A stretch of 64,000 bases of DNA from Bacteroidales bacterium (GCA_900766825.1 CAAFWU010000083.1:1-64000); one strand, 5' to 3'; shown: positions 26,763 to 35,590, numbered from the stretch's first letter. Program-made: numbers and translations. The notes: generated from the sequence alone by a model not told the origin.

Positions 26763-27202
26763 CCTACTATTGTATGGCCTACCCAATTCAACAAAAAATA
26801 ATGGTGGAGGAAGGAGAAAAGCCTAAAGCTGTTTTCTTAGAGAAAGCGCACTCAACAGATTACGCAAGGTATAGTCTACCACTATATAACCAGCACTAGA
26901 GCACTAACAATTAGAATAGAACTAAAATTAGAGCAACAAACCTCCCAAAACATATAGTGAGGCAACAAAAATGCATTTATCATTAAGATACACCCCTTAA
27001 AATTTGGGGTCACTTATAAGAAAAGCGCAAAAAAGGAGTTCTATAATTAATAATCCGAAAGCAGAAAAGAAGAAAAAACGAGAGAAGGGGTACTAAAATG
27101 ACACTCAAAAGCTACAAAAGGGGCAAAAAAGGACATTTTTAGCAACAAAACGTAAGTGTAACCACTAATTTCAAATAAAATTGCAACTTTTTAGCTCGTT
27201 TT
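26763..27202 (+). other. AT-rich gene-free stretch before glnN promoter
   Basis: About 440 bp with no coding signal on either strand and no tRNA. A short CCCC/GGGG inverted repeat near 26992 is the only structure noticed. Confidence 0.5.
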
Positions 27203-27234
27203 CTTGCAAATCATAATTAGAGACTATAAATTTG
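27203..27234 (+). promoter_or_regulatory. Promoter of glnN
   Basis: CTTG (27203-27206), 20 bp, then TAAATTTG (27227-27234) followed by C. The spacing and -7 match the rpsO and tRNA-Trp promoters. The predicted start is near 27241, giving a leader of about 220 nt. Confidence 0.7.
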
Positions 27235-27264
27235 CTCTTGTTAAACAAAAAGAGAGGCACTGAA

Positions 27265-27343
27265 GGCGAAAAGGCACTCAAAAAGGCCGACCAACCCCCT
27301 TTCTGACCAGGGAGTTTCGCCAAAACAGCCACTACTCTGGCTG
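27265..27343 (+). promoter_or_regulatory. Structured leader of glnN
   Basis: Within the untranslated leader, GGCGAAA (27265-27271) can pair with TTTCGCC (27315-27321), enclosing 43 nt with a small CCCT/AGGG stem. Directly after it, CAGCCA (27326-27331) pairs perfectly with TGGCTG (27338-27343). No terminator follows, so any control would be at translation or RNA stability. It may be a nitrogen-responsive element; this is inference. Confidence 0.35.
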
Positions 27344-27462
27344 ACATCGATGCTAAAACGAGGTTTGAGTCCGTAAAACAACAAATTCAGCAAAGGACCA
27401 AATTGAGAGAAAGCAGCGAAGAGGCACTACCAAAGAAAACAACAAAAAAACATAGCAAAACT

Positions 27463-29652
27463 ATGGCAACACTCAGATTCCAAGCCCTGACCGACATGAT
27501 GAAAAGGCAGTTGCCCGACATCAAGTTCACTGAGACCCGCGTACCTGACATGTATGGTGAGCTGGTATTCAATGACGAGGCCATGAAGAAATACCTGCAG
27601 AGCACAGTGTACAAGCAGGTGAAGAAAGCCATTGCCAATGGCGAGTTCATCAGCCGCGACCTTGCCGATGGCGTAGCCGCTGGCATGAAAGCATGGGCCA
27701 TTGACCACGGTGCCGTTCACTACACCCACTGGTTCCAGCCCCTGACCGATGGCACTGCCGAGAAGCACGATGGCTTCATCAACTACGGTCCCGATGGCAA
27801 GGTAATTGAGGAGTTTGCTGGCAAGCACTTGGCACAGCAGGAGCCCGATGCCTCTTCGTTCCCCAACGGCGGCATCCGTGCCACCTTCGAGGCTCGCGGC
27901 TACACCGCATGGGATGTAACATCGCCCGCTTTTATTGTTGGCGAGACACTCTGTATCCCAACCATCTTCATTGCCTACACTGGCGATGCGCTGGACTACA
28001 AGACCCCTCTGCTAAAGGCACTTCACGCTGTGGACAAGGCAGCCGTTGACGTATGCCAGTACTTTGACAAGAACGTTACCAAGGTCGTTTCCAACTTGGG
28101 TTGGGAGCAGGAGTACTTCTTGGTAGACCGCTCACTCTACTTGGCTCGCCCCGACTTGGTACTGACAGGTCGCACACTTATGGGTGCCAGCTCGGCCAAG
28201 AACCAGCAGCTCGAGGACCACTACTTTGGTTCCATACCCGAGCGCGTATCGCTCTTTATGCGCGATTTGGAGATTGAGGCTCAGCGTTTGGGCATACCAG
28301 CCAAGACACGTCACAATGAGGTTGCTCCTGGTCAGTTTGAGTTGGCTCCCATCTATGAGGAGGTTAACGTTGCCAACGACCACAACTTGCTCCTCATGGA
28401 CATCATGAAGAAGATTGCTAAGCGTCATAACTTCGAGGTTCTTCTGCATGAGAAACCATTTGCAGGCATCAACGGTTCGGGCAAGCACAACAACTGGAGC
28501 CTCTGCACCGACACGGGCATCAACCTCTTTGCCCCTGGCAAGAATCCTAAGGGCAACATGTTGTTCCTCACCTTCTTGACCTGCGTATTGGCTGCTGTTC
28601 ACAAGGGACAGGATATCCTCCGTGCTCAGGTGCTGAACGCAAGCAACAGCCACCGTTTGGGCGCCAACGAGGCACCCCCAGCCATCATGTCCATCTTCCT
28701 TGGCACACAGGTAAGCTCAATGCTCAACAGCATTGTAGAGAAGGTATCGGACGCTAAGATGAGCCCTGAGGAGAAGACCGCCCTCAAGCTTGGCATAGGT
28801 CGTTTGCCCGAGATTTTGGTGGACAACACCGACCGCAACCGTACCTCTCCTTTCGCCTTCACTGGCGACCGCTTCGAGTTCCGTGCCGTAGGTTCATCGG
28901 CCAACTGCGCTGGTGCCATGACCGCCGTCAACTCAATTGTTGCAGCTCAGCTCCGTGAGTTCAAGGCCGACGTGGACGCTCTGATTGCCAAGGGTGTTAA
29001 GAAGGACGAGGCTATCTTCCAGGAGATTCGCAAACTCATTGTTGAGTCAGCACCCGTTCACTTCGATGGCAACGGCTACTCCGATGAATGGAAAGAGGAG
29101 GCTAAGCGCCGTGGTCTGACCAACATCACCAGCGTGCCCGAGAGTGTGGACACCATGCTCAGCGACTGGTCGAAGCACGTTTACGTTGGTGGCGGTGTTA
29201 TGAGCGAGCGCGAGCTCACCGTACGCCACGATGTGGAGATGGAGAAGTTTGTAAAGAAGGTTCAGATCGAGGCTCGCGTTATGGGTGACTTGGTTATCAA
29301 CCACATTGTTCCCACCGCCATTGCCTACCAGAACGTTCTGATCAAGAATGTAAAGGGCATGAAGGAGGTTATGGGCGATGCAGCCGACAGCATGACCGAG
29401 AACGAGCGTGAGCTCATCTGCAAGATCTCGGAGCACGTGAAGACCATCCGCACCACCGTTCAGGAGATGATCGATGCCCGCAAGAAGGCCAACAAGATCG
29501 AGGACGAGCGCGAGAAGGCCTACGCCTACGACAAAGAGGTGCGCCCCATGTTGGACACCATCCGCTACCATGTGGACAAGTTGGAGCTCATTATCGACAA
29601 CGAGATGTGGCCACTGCCCAAGTATCGCGAGATGCTCTTCCTCTTCGACTAA
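27463..29652 (+). CDS. glnN: Glutamine synthetase type III
   Basis: A 729-residue cytoplasmic enzyme making glutamine from glutamate, ammonia and ATP. Length and motifs are those of the GSIII dodecamer found in Bacteroides: GGIRATFEARGYTAWD, NGSGKHNNWS in the active site, and NRTSPFAFTGDRFEFRAVGSS. The frame is open 20 codons further upstream from a TTG, but the ATG at 27463 matches the family start MATLRFQAL. The coding sequence uses common codons heavily, consistent with high expression. It is preceded by a 220-nt leader and followed by a strong terminator; no amtB or glnB is adjacent. Confidence 0.96.
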   Translation: MATLRFQALTDMMKRQLPDIKFTETRVPDMYGELVFNDEAMKKYLQSTVYKQVKKAIANGEFISRDLADGVAAGMKAWAIDHGAVHYTHWFQPLTDGTAEKHDGFINYGPDGKVIEEFAGKHLAQQEPDASSFPNGGIRATFEARGYTAWDVTSPAFIVGETLCIPTIFIAYTGDALDYKTPLLKALHAVDKAAVDVCQYFDKNVTKVVSNLGWEQEYFLVDRSLYLARPDLVLTGRTLMGASSAKNQQLEDHYFGSIPERVSLFMRDLEIEAQRLGIPAKTRHNEVAPGQFELAPIYEEVNVANDHNLLLMDIMKKIAKRHNFEVLLHEKPFAGINGSGKHNNWSLCTDTGINLFAPGKNPKGNMLFLTFLTCVLAAVHKGQDILRAQVLNASNSHRLGANEAPPAIMSIFLGTQVSSMLNSIVEKVSDAKMSPEEKTALKLGIGRLPEILVDNTDRNRTSPFAFTGDRFEFRAVGSSANCAGAMTAVNSIVAAQLREFKADVDALIAKGVKKDEAIFQEIRKLIVESAPVHFDGNGYSDEWKEEAKRRGLTNITSVPESVDTMLSDWSKHVYVGGGVMSERELTVRHDVEMEKFVKKVQIEARVMGDLVINHIVPTAIAYQNVLIKNVKGMKEVMGDAADSMTENERELICKISEHVKTIRTTVQEMIDARKKANKIEDEREKAYAYDKEVRPMLDTIRYHVDKLELIIDNEMWPLPKYREMLFLFD

Positions 29653-29708
29653 ACGGAGCAACAAGAAGACAGCATAAGAGCCTAATGCTTAGCGCATAAG
29701 GCACAGAC

Positions 29709-29754
29709 AACCCAGCCGCCGTGCAGCAGTTGCATGGCGGCTGGGTTTGTTTTT
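29709..29754 (+). terminator. Intrinsic terminator of glnN
   Basis: A 17-bp stem (29709-29725 with 29731-29747) with a GCAGT loop, followed by TGTTTTT. It lies 57 bp after the glnN stop. Confidence 0.92.
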
Positions 29755-29858
29755 ATGTCAAAAGAAACAAAAATGAAACGGAATGAAACAGAGGAAGAGA
29801 TGAACACAATGCAACAAAATTTCGTATATTCACAATAGAATATGTCAGAGAAACGATT

Positions 29859-32294
29859 ATGGCAAAAAGAAAGCAGACCACCGAGGCGCACAACGCTGCG
29901 CTGATGGAAAAGATAATGACCTATATGCAGAGCGTTCGCGGCACCGCACAGAACTATAAGCAGGTGACCGAAGGCATAGGTAGGAAGAGCAAGAAGGATC
30001 GCGAAGAGGTTCAGGATTTGCTGTACCGATTGGAAAAAGAGGGTAAGTTGTGCGAAGTGTCGGCAGGGCGCTTTACCATGCCAGCAGGCGAGGGAGCCCT
30101 CCGCGTTGAGGGGACGGTGGACATGACCCAGTCGGGTTCGGCCTACGTGGTGCCAGACGACAAAGAGAGCGAACCCCAAGATATTTTCGTGTCTCAAGCG
30201 GACCTGAATACCGCCATGCATGGCGACCATGTGTGTGTGGCTGTCACGAGCCGTCGTCCTGGTCGGCAGCCCGAGGGCAAGATTGTGGAGATTTTGGAGC
30301 GCAAGCGCGAGACCTACGTTGGCATTGTGGACACAACGGAGCATGCAGCCTTCCTAATTTGCAACCCACGCCAAACGGGCGGTCACGACATATACATTCC
30401 TTTGGATAAGTTGGGCGGTGCCGAGCGAGGCCAGAAAGCCATTGCCAAAATAACCAAGTGGCCCGAGGGTAGCAAGAACCCCGAGGGCGAGATTGTGGCC
30501 GTGTTGGGCAACATGGGCGACAACCAAACCGAGATGCACGCCATACTGGCCGAGTACGGTTTGCCCTACTCATACCCCGATGAGGTGGCAGCCGAGGCAG
30601 AGAAGATTGCCCCAGGCATAACAGCCGACGAGGTTGCCAAGCGTGTGGACATGCGCCAAGTGACCACCTTTACCATCGACCCCGTGGATGCCAAGGACTT
30701 CGATGATGCCCTCTCGATCCGCAAGTTGAACAATGGCAACTGGGAGGTGGGCGTGCACATTGCCGACGTAACCCACTATGTGACCCCTGGCAGCATAATT
30801 GACGAAGAGGGCTACGACCGCGCCACATCGGTATATTTGGTGGATCGCGTGGTGCCCATGCTACCCGAGCGCCTCTCCAACTTCCTATGCTCGCTCCGAC
30901 CCGACGAAGAGAAGCTGACCTTCTCGGTTATTGTGGAGATGAACGACGAGGCCGATGTGCTTAAGACCCAGATAGCCAAGACGGTAATCAAGAGCAACCG
31001 CCGCTTTACATACGAGGAGGCTCAGAGCATAATAGAGACTGGCGAGGGCGACTACAGTGCCGAGGTGCTAAAACTCAACGAGTTGGCTCAGAAGCTACGC
31101 AAACGTCGTTTTGCCGCAGGTGCCATAAGTTTCGAGAGAGCCGAACCCCGTTTTGAAATTGACGAGAATGGCAAGCCCTTGCGCGTCTACTTCAAGGTGG
31201 CCAAAGAGAGCAACATGTTGGTGGAGGAGTTTATGCTCTTGGCCAACAGGCGCGTGGCCGAGTACATTGGCAAGGACGAGATAAACACCACAGGCAGGAA
31301 GCGTACGCCCAAGACCTTTGTCTATCGTATTCACGACCAGCCATCGGAGGAGCGGTACAACAAGTTTGCCGAGTTCATCCGTCGCTTTGGCTATGAGGCC
31401 ATGCCCCAGAAGGACGAGCAGATAAACAATGCCGTGAACCGAATATTGGAGGAGGTGAAGGGCAAAGGCGAGCAGAATTTGGTTGAGGTGTTGGCACTGC
31501 GCACCATGGCCAAGGCCGTCTACTCGACCCAAAACATTGGCCACTACGGTTTGGCCTTTGAGTACTACACCCACTTCACCAGCCCCATCCGCCGCTACCC
31601 CGACATGATGGTTCACCGCCTGCTGCATAGCTACATGACAGGCGGCAACAGTGTGAACGCCGACGTCTACGAAGAGAAGTGCAAACACTGCTCGGATCAA
31701 GAGGTTATGGCAGCCGAGGCTGAACGCGACTCGATAAAATACAAACAGTGTGAGTTCCTTCTGGATCGACTGGGTGAGGAGTTTGATGCCACCATATCGG
31801 GTGTGACCGAGTGGGGTCTCTATGCCGAGATTAATGAGAACATGTGCGAGGGCATGATATCGCTGCGCGACTTGACCGACGACATGTACATCTTCGACGA
31901 AGACAACTATTGCATTGTTGGCAAGAACACAGGCAAGAGGTATCAGTTGGGCGACAAGATACGCGTCCGCATAGCCAACGCCAATCTGGAGAAGAAACAG
32001 ATCGACTTTGCCTTGGCTGGCACCGAGCTCACAAGCATAGAGCGCCAGAACCAAAAGATACTGTCGGAAGGAGGCGATTTGGCCAAGATGCAACGGGACC
32101 GTGCGCTAAGCCACATCCGCGAAGAGGGTGGTCAGAAGCGCAACTTTGGTGGTCGCAGTGGCAAGAGTGGTCACGGACGAGGTCGTGCCGACAGCAATGG
32201 CATTCCACCCAAGGGAGTTCTGAATAAACTGAAGAAGGGTAAGAAAAACGTTGATAAAGGTAAGGGCAAAAAGAAAGGGAAGAAGAGGAAATAG
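29859..32294 (+). CDS. rnr: Ribonuclease R
   Basis: An 811-residue 3'-5' exoribonuclease of the RNB family that degrades structured RNA. In order: an N-terminal helix-turn-helix-like region, cold-shock domains (about residues 85-230), the RNB catalytic domain with DPVDAKDFDDALSI (four Asp) near 272, an S1 domain (about 645-730), and a basic Lys/Gly tail typical of RNase R rather than RNase II. The start ATG matches the family opening. A monocistronic layout is suggested by terminators on both sides. Confidence 0.95.
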   Translation: MAKRKQTTEAHNAALMEKIMTYMQSVRGTAQNYKQVTEGIGRKSKKDREEVQDLLYRLEKEGKLCEVSAGRFTMPAGEGALRVEGTVDMTQSGSAYVVPDDKESEPQDIFVSQADLNTAMHGDHVCVAVTSRRPGRQPEGKIVEILERKRETYVGIVDTTEHAAFLICNPRQTGGHDIYIPLDKLGGAERGQKAIAKITKWPEGSKNPEGEIVAVLGNMGDNQTEMHAILAEYGLPYSYPDEVAAEAEKIAPGITADEVAKRVDMRQVTTFTIDPVDAKDFDDALSIRKLNNGNWEVGVHIADVTHYVTPGSIIDEEGYDRATSVYLVDRVVPMLPERLSNFLCSLRPDEEKLTFSVIVEMNDEADVLKTQIAKTVIKSNRRFTYEEAQSIIETGEGDYSAEVLKLNELAQKLRKRRFAAGAISFERAEPRFEIDENGKPLRVYFKVAKESNMLVEEFMLLANRRVAEYIGKDEINTTGRKRTPKTFVYRIHDQPSEERYNKFAEFIRRFGYEAMPQKDEQINNAVNRILEEVKGKGEQNLVEVLALRTMAKAVYSTQNIGHYGLAFEYYTHFTSPIRRYPDMMVHRLLHSYMTGGNSVNADVYEEKCKHCSDQEVMAAEAERDSIKYKQCEFLLDRLGEEFDATISGVTEWGLYAEINENMCEGMISLRDLTDDMYIFDEDNYCIVGKNTGKRYQLGDKIRVRIANANLEKKQIDFALAGTELTSIERQNQKILSEGGDLAKMQRDRALSHIREEGGQKRNFGGRSGKSGHGRGRADSNGIPPKGVLNKLKKGKKNVDKGKGKKKGKKRK

Positions 32295-32329
32295 CCACTC
32301 TTAAAGTTCAAGACCCTAAATAGTTAAAT

Positions 32330-32378
32330 GCGAAAGAAGAGAATTTGTTACATTCTCTTCTTTCGCCTTTTTGTTTTT
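32330..32378 (+). terminator. Intrinsic terminator of rnr
   Basis: A perfect 15-bp stem (32330-32344 with 32352-32366), 7-nt loop, followed by CTTTTTGTTTTT. Confidence 0.92.
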
Positions 32379-32399
32379 GTAGGGATTGATGGGAGGGAT

Positions 32400-32408
32400 G
32401 GGGGGGGG
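32400..32408 (+). repeat. G9 homopolymer between rnr and the MBL gene
   Basis: Nine G lie 28 bp after the stop codon of the minus-strand MBL gene, in the convergent gap. Confidence 0.8.
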
Positions 32409-32435
32409 AAGCAATTGGAGTTTACGTTCCGCTCC

Positions 32436-33230
32436 CTATTGATTCATGATGCGGAGCCAGATGGCACTGGCCTCGTCGCCTGTGCAATGCAGGAGGTGCC
32501 AATGGGCCACGCCGAAGGGTTTTGCAGCCAAGGCTTGGGTCTCGACCTCGGCAGCGGGACGACCTTTGAGGTGTAGTCCGCCCACAAAATGGTCAATGGG
32601 TCCAAGGTTGAGTTCTTGTGTTCGGCGGAGGAGGGGCAAGATGCCCGAATGGGTGCAGCCACCATAGAGGAGGTTGGACTGTCCGTCGGATATGAGGGCA
32701 AAAATTTCGTCGGTGAAGGTGTCGGGGCTGGCACCATCGGCGGCCAGAAGACGCTGGTTGGCTGGGGCGGGCTGGCAGAGGCTGAAGATGGTGAGGCATG
32801 GCGAGACGGTGAGGCAGTTGGTCACACGCACCACGTCCATCTGGTCGAGAAGCTCGGGGCGGGGCATACCTATGGGCTTCATCATTCGCTTGCGACCATC
32901 GGTGGGTTGGGACATTTGAACCGAGAAGCGCCTACGTTCGGCATCGGGTCCAACGAAGACTTTGGCACTTGGGGCCATAGATTGGAGGGCACCGAGGCCT
33001 CCGCTATGGTCGTAGTGGCCATGGCTGACAACCACATAGTCGGTCTGGCTCAGGTCGATGCCGAGGGCTTGTGCATTGTGGATTAGGGTGGGCTCGTGCT
33101 GACCTGTGTCCAAAAGGATGTGACGGAGGGTGCCATTGGGTTCGGAGACTGTGCACCAGATGGCCAGACCGTGTTCGGAGCATAGCTGCTGGGGGAGTTG
33201 GTCGTTGATTATTATCTTGAAGTCGAGCAT
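32436..33230 (-). CDS. Metallo-beta-lactamase-fold hydrolase
   Basis: A 264-residue MBL-fold protein with the zinc motif SHGHYDHSGG near residue 89 and later ligands in GGCTHSG and GGLHL. This form resembles the group annotated as dihydropterin ribofuranosyl-aminobenzene phosphate synthase-like (TM0207-type) hydrolases. The substrate is not predictable. It converges on rnr, and lies downstream of corA on the same strand but is separated from it by corA's terminator, so it should have its own promoter in the 33231-33290 gap, where I see no consensus. Confidence 0.85.
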   Translation of the reverse strand: MLDFKIIINDQLPQQLCSEHGLAIWCTVSEPNGTLRHILLDTGQHEPTLIHNAQALGIDLSQTDYVVVSHGHYDHSGGLGALQSMAPSAKVFVGPDAERRRFSVQMSQPTDGRKRMMKPIGMPRPELLDQMDVVRVTNCLTVSPCLTIFSLCQPAPANQRLLAADGASPDTFTDEIFALISDGQSNLLYGGCTHSGILPLLRRTQELNLGPIDHFVGGLHLKGRPAAEVETQALAAKPFGVAHWHLLHCTGDEASAIWLRIMNQ

Positions 33231-33291
33231 TGCGTTTTTATTTAATGGGGGGATTTTTGGAAGGGGAAAGCTTGTGCTTTAATGAGAGTAT

Positions 33292-33324
33292 AAAAAAACT
33301 CGGGGGCTTAGGACTCCCGAGTTT
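33292..33324 (-). terminator. Intrinsic terminator of corA
   Basis: A 9-bp stem AAACTCGGG/CCCGAGTTT (33296-33304 with 33316-33324); on minus the stem runs into seven T. It lies 65 bp after the corA stop. Confidence 0.85.
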
Positions 33325-33389
33325 ATGTGGTTGCCTTTGGTCGCCCCATTATGTGTATACGGGGGACTTGGCTAAATGGTGAATCTTTT

Positions 33390-34313
33390 TTAGAGCAGAT
33401 CCTTGCGGCGGAAGAAGACAGCGAGGAGGATGCTGAGGATTATGGAGGCGCCCACGATGACGTAGAAGGCAAAGGGGAAGCTCTCCAGATTGTTGGAGAC
33501 GTTCATGCCATAGAGGCTGGCGATGAGCGTTGGCAACATGAGGATAATGTTGATGCTGGTGAGCGTCTTCATGGTGCCATTGATGTTGTTGGAGATGACC
33601 GAGGAGTAGGAGTTGGACATATTGTGGATGATGTTGCGGTAGATGCTGGTGGTCTCCTCGGCCTGTTTGAGCTCAATTTCAACATCTTCGGTCAGTTCTT
33701 CATCGCAGGCTTCGCGGAATATTTTGGCATGTACCAAGCGATAGAAGAGGACATCGTTGCCTTTGAGGGATGTTACGAAATAGACCAAACTGTTCTCGAT
33801 GCGCTGGAGTTTGAGAATTTCGTCGTTGCGCACCGACTCTTGGAGTTCGGACTCGCAGCTCATCATCTGCACATTGATGTTTTTGAGGTACTTAAGGAAC
33901 CAAACGGAGGCCGAGAGCATGAGTCGCATGGCCAATTCGTAGTGGTTGGAGACGGTTATTTTTTTGCGGATGGAGTAGACCACAAAGTCGTCCAACATAT
34001 CGGTCTTGTAGTTGCAGATGGTAACGCAGACATCGTCCTTGATAAGGATACCAAGAGGGACGGTGGTGAAGTCAATACGGCTATCGTTTCTACGGATGGG
34101 GACGCGGAGCACAATAAATTGCCAATCGTCGTCCTCGTCACGACGTGGTCTCTCGTCGGTATCCTCAATATCGTCCAGGAAATATTCGGGCACTTCGAGA
34201 CCCGAGATAAGGAAGTTGCGTTCTTCGGAAGTAGGACACTCAAGGCAGGTCCAGCAGTTGGGTTCCCATTTATCGGTGACCTCGTAGCCCCTATTGTTGA
34301 TGTAAAAGTTCAT
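33390..34313 (-). CDS. corA: CorA-family Mg2+ transporter
   Basis: A 307-residue inner-membrane divalent-cation channel (Mg2+, possibly Co2+ or Ni2+). A long soluble alpha/beta domain is followed by two C-terminal helices, the first ending in the selectivity motif GMN (LYGMNV) and the second followed by a basic end. The start at 34313 (MNFYINNRGYEV) fits Bacteroidetes CorA openings; the frame extends 25 codons further but with unlike sequence. The upstream region on the same strand carries a structured RNA with an intrinsic terminator (34431-34625), which may control it. Confidence 0.92.
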   Translation of the reverse strand: MNFYINNRGYEVTDKWEPNCWTCLECPTSEERNFLISGLEVPEYFLDDIEDTDERPRRDEDDDWQFIVLRVPIRRNDSRIDFTTVPLGILIKDDVCVTICNYKTDMLDDFVVYSIRKKITVSNHYELAMRLMLSASVWFLKYLKNINVQMMSCESELQESVRNDEILKLQRIENSLVYFVTSLKGNDVLFYRLVHAKIFREACDEELTEDVEIELKQAEETTSIYRNIIHNMSNSYSSVISNNINGTMKTLTSINIILMLPTLIASLYGMNVSNNLESFPFAFYVIVGASIILSILLAVFFRRKDLL

Positions 34314-34430
34314 CATGGTCGTAAACCAAGGTTTAAAGAGATGTTTTAGCGCATGTGGCATCATCTCCCACCCCAACAGACAGACCAAGGAGCAGAAGGT
34401 TGCTCAAAGTCTGCAGGCGGTTCTACGACT

Positions 34431-34464
34431 CAAAAAGATGTCATGAGAGGGAAGTGACATGACA
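34431..34464 (-). terminator. Intrinsic terminator upstream of corA
   Basis: TGTCATG (34439-34445) pairs with CATGACA (34458-34464); on minus the stem is followed by TCTTTTTG. It lies about 120 bp before the corA start and after a structured region, so it either ends a small RNA or acts as an attenuator. Confidence 0.65.
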
Positions 34465-34611
34465 GACGAGTCCCAGAGCGCCCCCACACGTGAGTGGGGA
34501 AGTGCCGTTGCGCATTGTATTATTCGCCGGAGGATAGTCGTCCATGTCGAAGAATTATGTTTAACAAAAGACCAAGCGAGTGTTTTGCCACTCGGGCGAG
34601 GTCCGTGAATT
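34432..34611 (-). ncRNA. Candidate structured RNA: corA riboswitch-like leader or 6S-like small RNA
   Basis: A region of about 180 nt bounded by a TATTTTTG -7 element (34618-34625) and an intrinsic terminator. On the RNA, ACGGAC (34606-34601) can close with GTCTGT (34467-34462), and CCCGAG (34596-34591) with CTCtGGG (34478-34472). Local hairpins are CGAGTG/CACTCG (34577-34594) and CCCCAC/GTGGGG (34482-34499). The 3' strand of the closing helix shares three bases with the terminator stem, so the two partly exclude each other, as in a switch. The size and rod-like pairing also fit 6S RNA. No coding sequence is convincing. Confidence 0.4.
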
Positions 34612-34617
34612 GCGCTA

Positions 34618-34625
34618 CAAAAATA
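34618..34625 (-). promoter_or_regulatory. -7 element of the corA-upstream RNA
   Basis: Plus-strand CAAAAATA is TATTTTTG on minus, an exact TAnnTTTG match. The nearest TTTG on minus (34650-34653) is 24 bp away, a little far. Confidence 0.4.
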
Positions 34626-34739
34626 GCTCATATTTTGTCATGTTATGAGCAAAAAGGAGTTTTTTGGTGATACAATAGTGTTACGGAAGCAAAAAACAGG
34701 CTACAGATTGGTCGGTTTGGTTGGTAAAAAGAGTTGCTG

Positions 34740-34768
34740 TTTGTCGACTACACTTTGAGTTTTGTCGA
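34740..34768 (+). repeat. Direct repeat TTTGTCGA at 21-bp spacing
   Basis: Two exact copies of TTTGTCGA (34740-34747 and 34761-34768) start 21 bp apart, two helical turns, about 155 bp upstream of the His-rich lipoprotein. It may be an operator for a dimeric regulator; chance is not excluded. Confidence 0.35.
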
Positions 34769-34921
34769 TAAAAGTGGTGTCTTGGTCAGAGAGGAGCTTA
34801 AGCGTGCCAAAATTTGGCAAGGGATTTGAAAGTTACATAGGCAAGAGAGTTAACCAACGAGTTCAATAGAACAAGAAGTCGATAACTCCAATAGTATCAA
34901 CCCAATAAAAAGATGTGAGCC

Positions 34922-35461
34922 ATGAACAAGATGACCTCAATAGCAATCCTTATGGTAGCCGTAATGGGTTGCTCCACAAATACATTTGCCAACGGCAGCC
35001 GCACCGAGAGAGGCAAGATCGACAACCGCACCGAGGTGAGGCGAGACGGACGAAGCGAGGACCACGCCCCCGCAGTGACCCACCCCCGCCCCGAGAACAA
35101 GGTTGTGGACAAGAACAACCCCAAAGAGGGTCCCAAAGGTGGTTTGAACAAAGCCCCCAAACCAGATCCTAAGCATGGTCCTAAACCCAACAAGGGTCAT
35201 AAGATGGGCGATATGGCCCACAATGCCCATCATCCTACCCATCATCCTGCCCATCATCCCACTCCTGTTCACAAACCAGCACCTTGCCCCCCACCCCCAG
35301 CCGTGGTTGTAGGTCCCCGTCCGGTGCCCCACCCTACTCCAACTCCTTGCCCCCCACCGCCTCACAAGGAACCTAAGCATCACCACAAGCCTCATCACCA
35401 TCATCATGACGGAACGGTGACTCTTCACCTTAAGAATGTAGACATAAGTTTGAACCTTTAG
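34922..35461 (+). CDS. His/Pro-rich lipoprotein
   Basis: A 179-residue protein with a lipobox signal peptide (MNKMTSIAILMVAVMGCS; acylated Cys at 17). The mature part is low-complexity: a charged Arg/Asp/Asn segment, a Pro/Lys/Gly segment, then a His-rich region with repeated THHPAHHP-type units, two CPPPP elements and HHHKPHHHHHDG. It closes with a short hydrophobic strand (VTLHLKNVDISLNL). Divalent metal binding (Ni, Zn, Cu) is likely from composition but unproven. It is divergent from corA. No family known to me. Confidence 0.68.
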   Translation: MNKMTSIAILMVAVMGCSTNTFANGSRTERGKIDNRTEVRRDGRSEDHAPAVTHPRPENKVVDKNNPKEGPKGGLNKAPKPDPKHGPKPNKGHKMGDMAHNAHHPTHHPAHHPTPVHKPAPCPPPPAVVVGPRPVPHPTPTPCPPPPHKEPKHHHKPHHHHHDGTVTLHLKNVDISLNL

Positions 35462-35544
35462 GTTTTCGCACATAAGCAATGAGACTACACACTCCATTCT
35501 GAGAAACCATTTCCCTCAGAATCTGTTGACACACGTTTTTCCAT

Positions 35545-35590
35545 CACCCGATGCCAGTTAGGAGATAAACCTATGGCATCGGGTGTTTGC
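35545..35590 (+). terminator. Intrinsic terminator of the His-rich lipoprotein
   Basis: CACCCGATGCCA/TGGCATCGGGTG (35545-35556 with 35574-35585), with TAGG/CCTA stacking inside, followed by TTTGCTT. The T tract is short. Confidence 0.7.

Noticed and set aside
34432..34611. Leader peptide of about 34 codons upstream of corA
   Set aside because: A short ATG frame exists on minus in this region, but it crosses the terminator stem and shows no run of regulatory codons; RNA structure is the better explanation.
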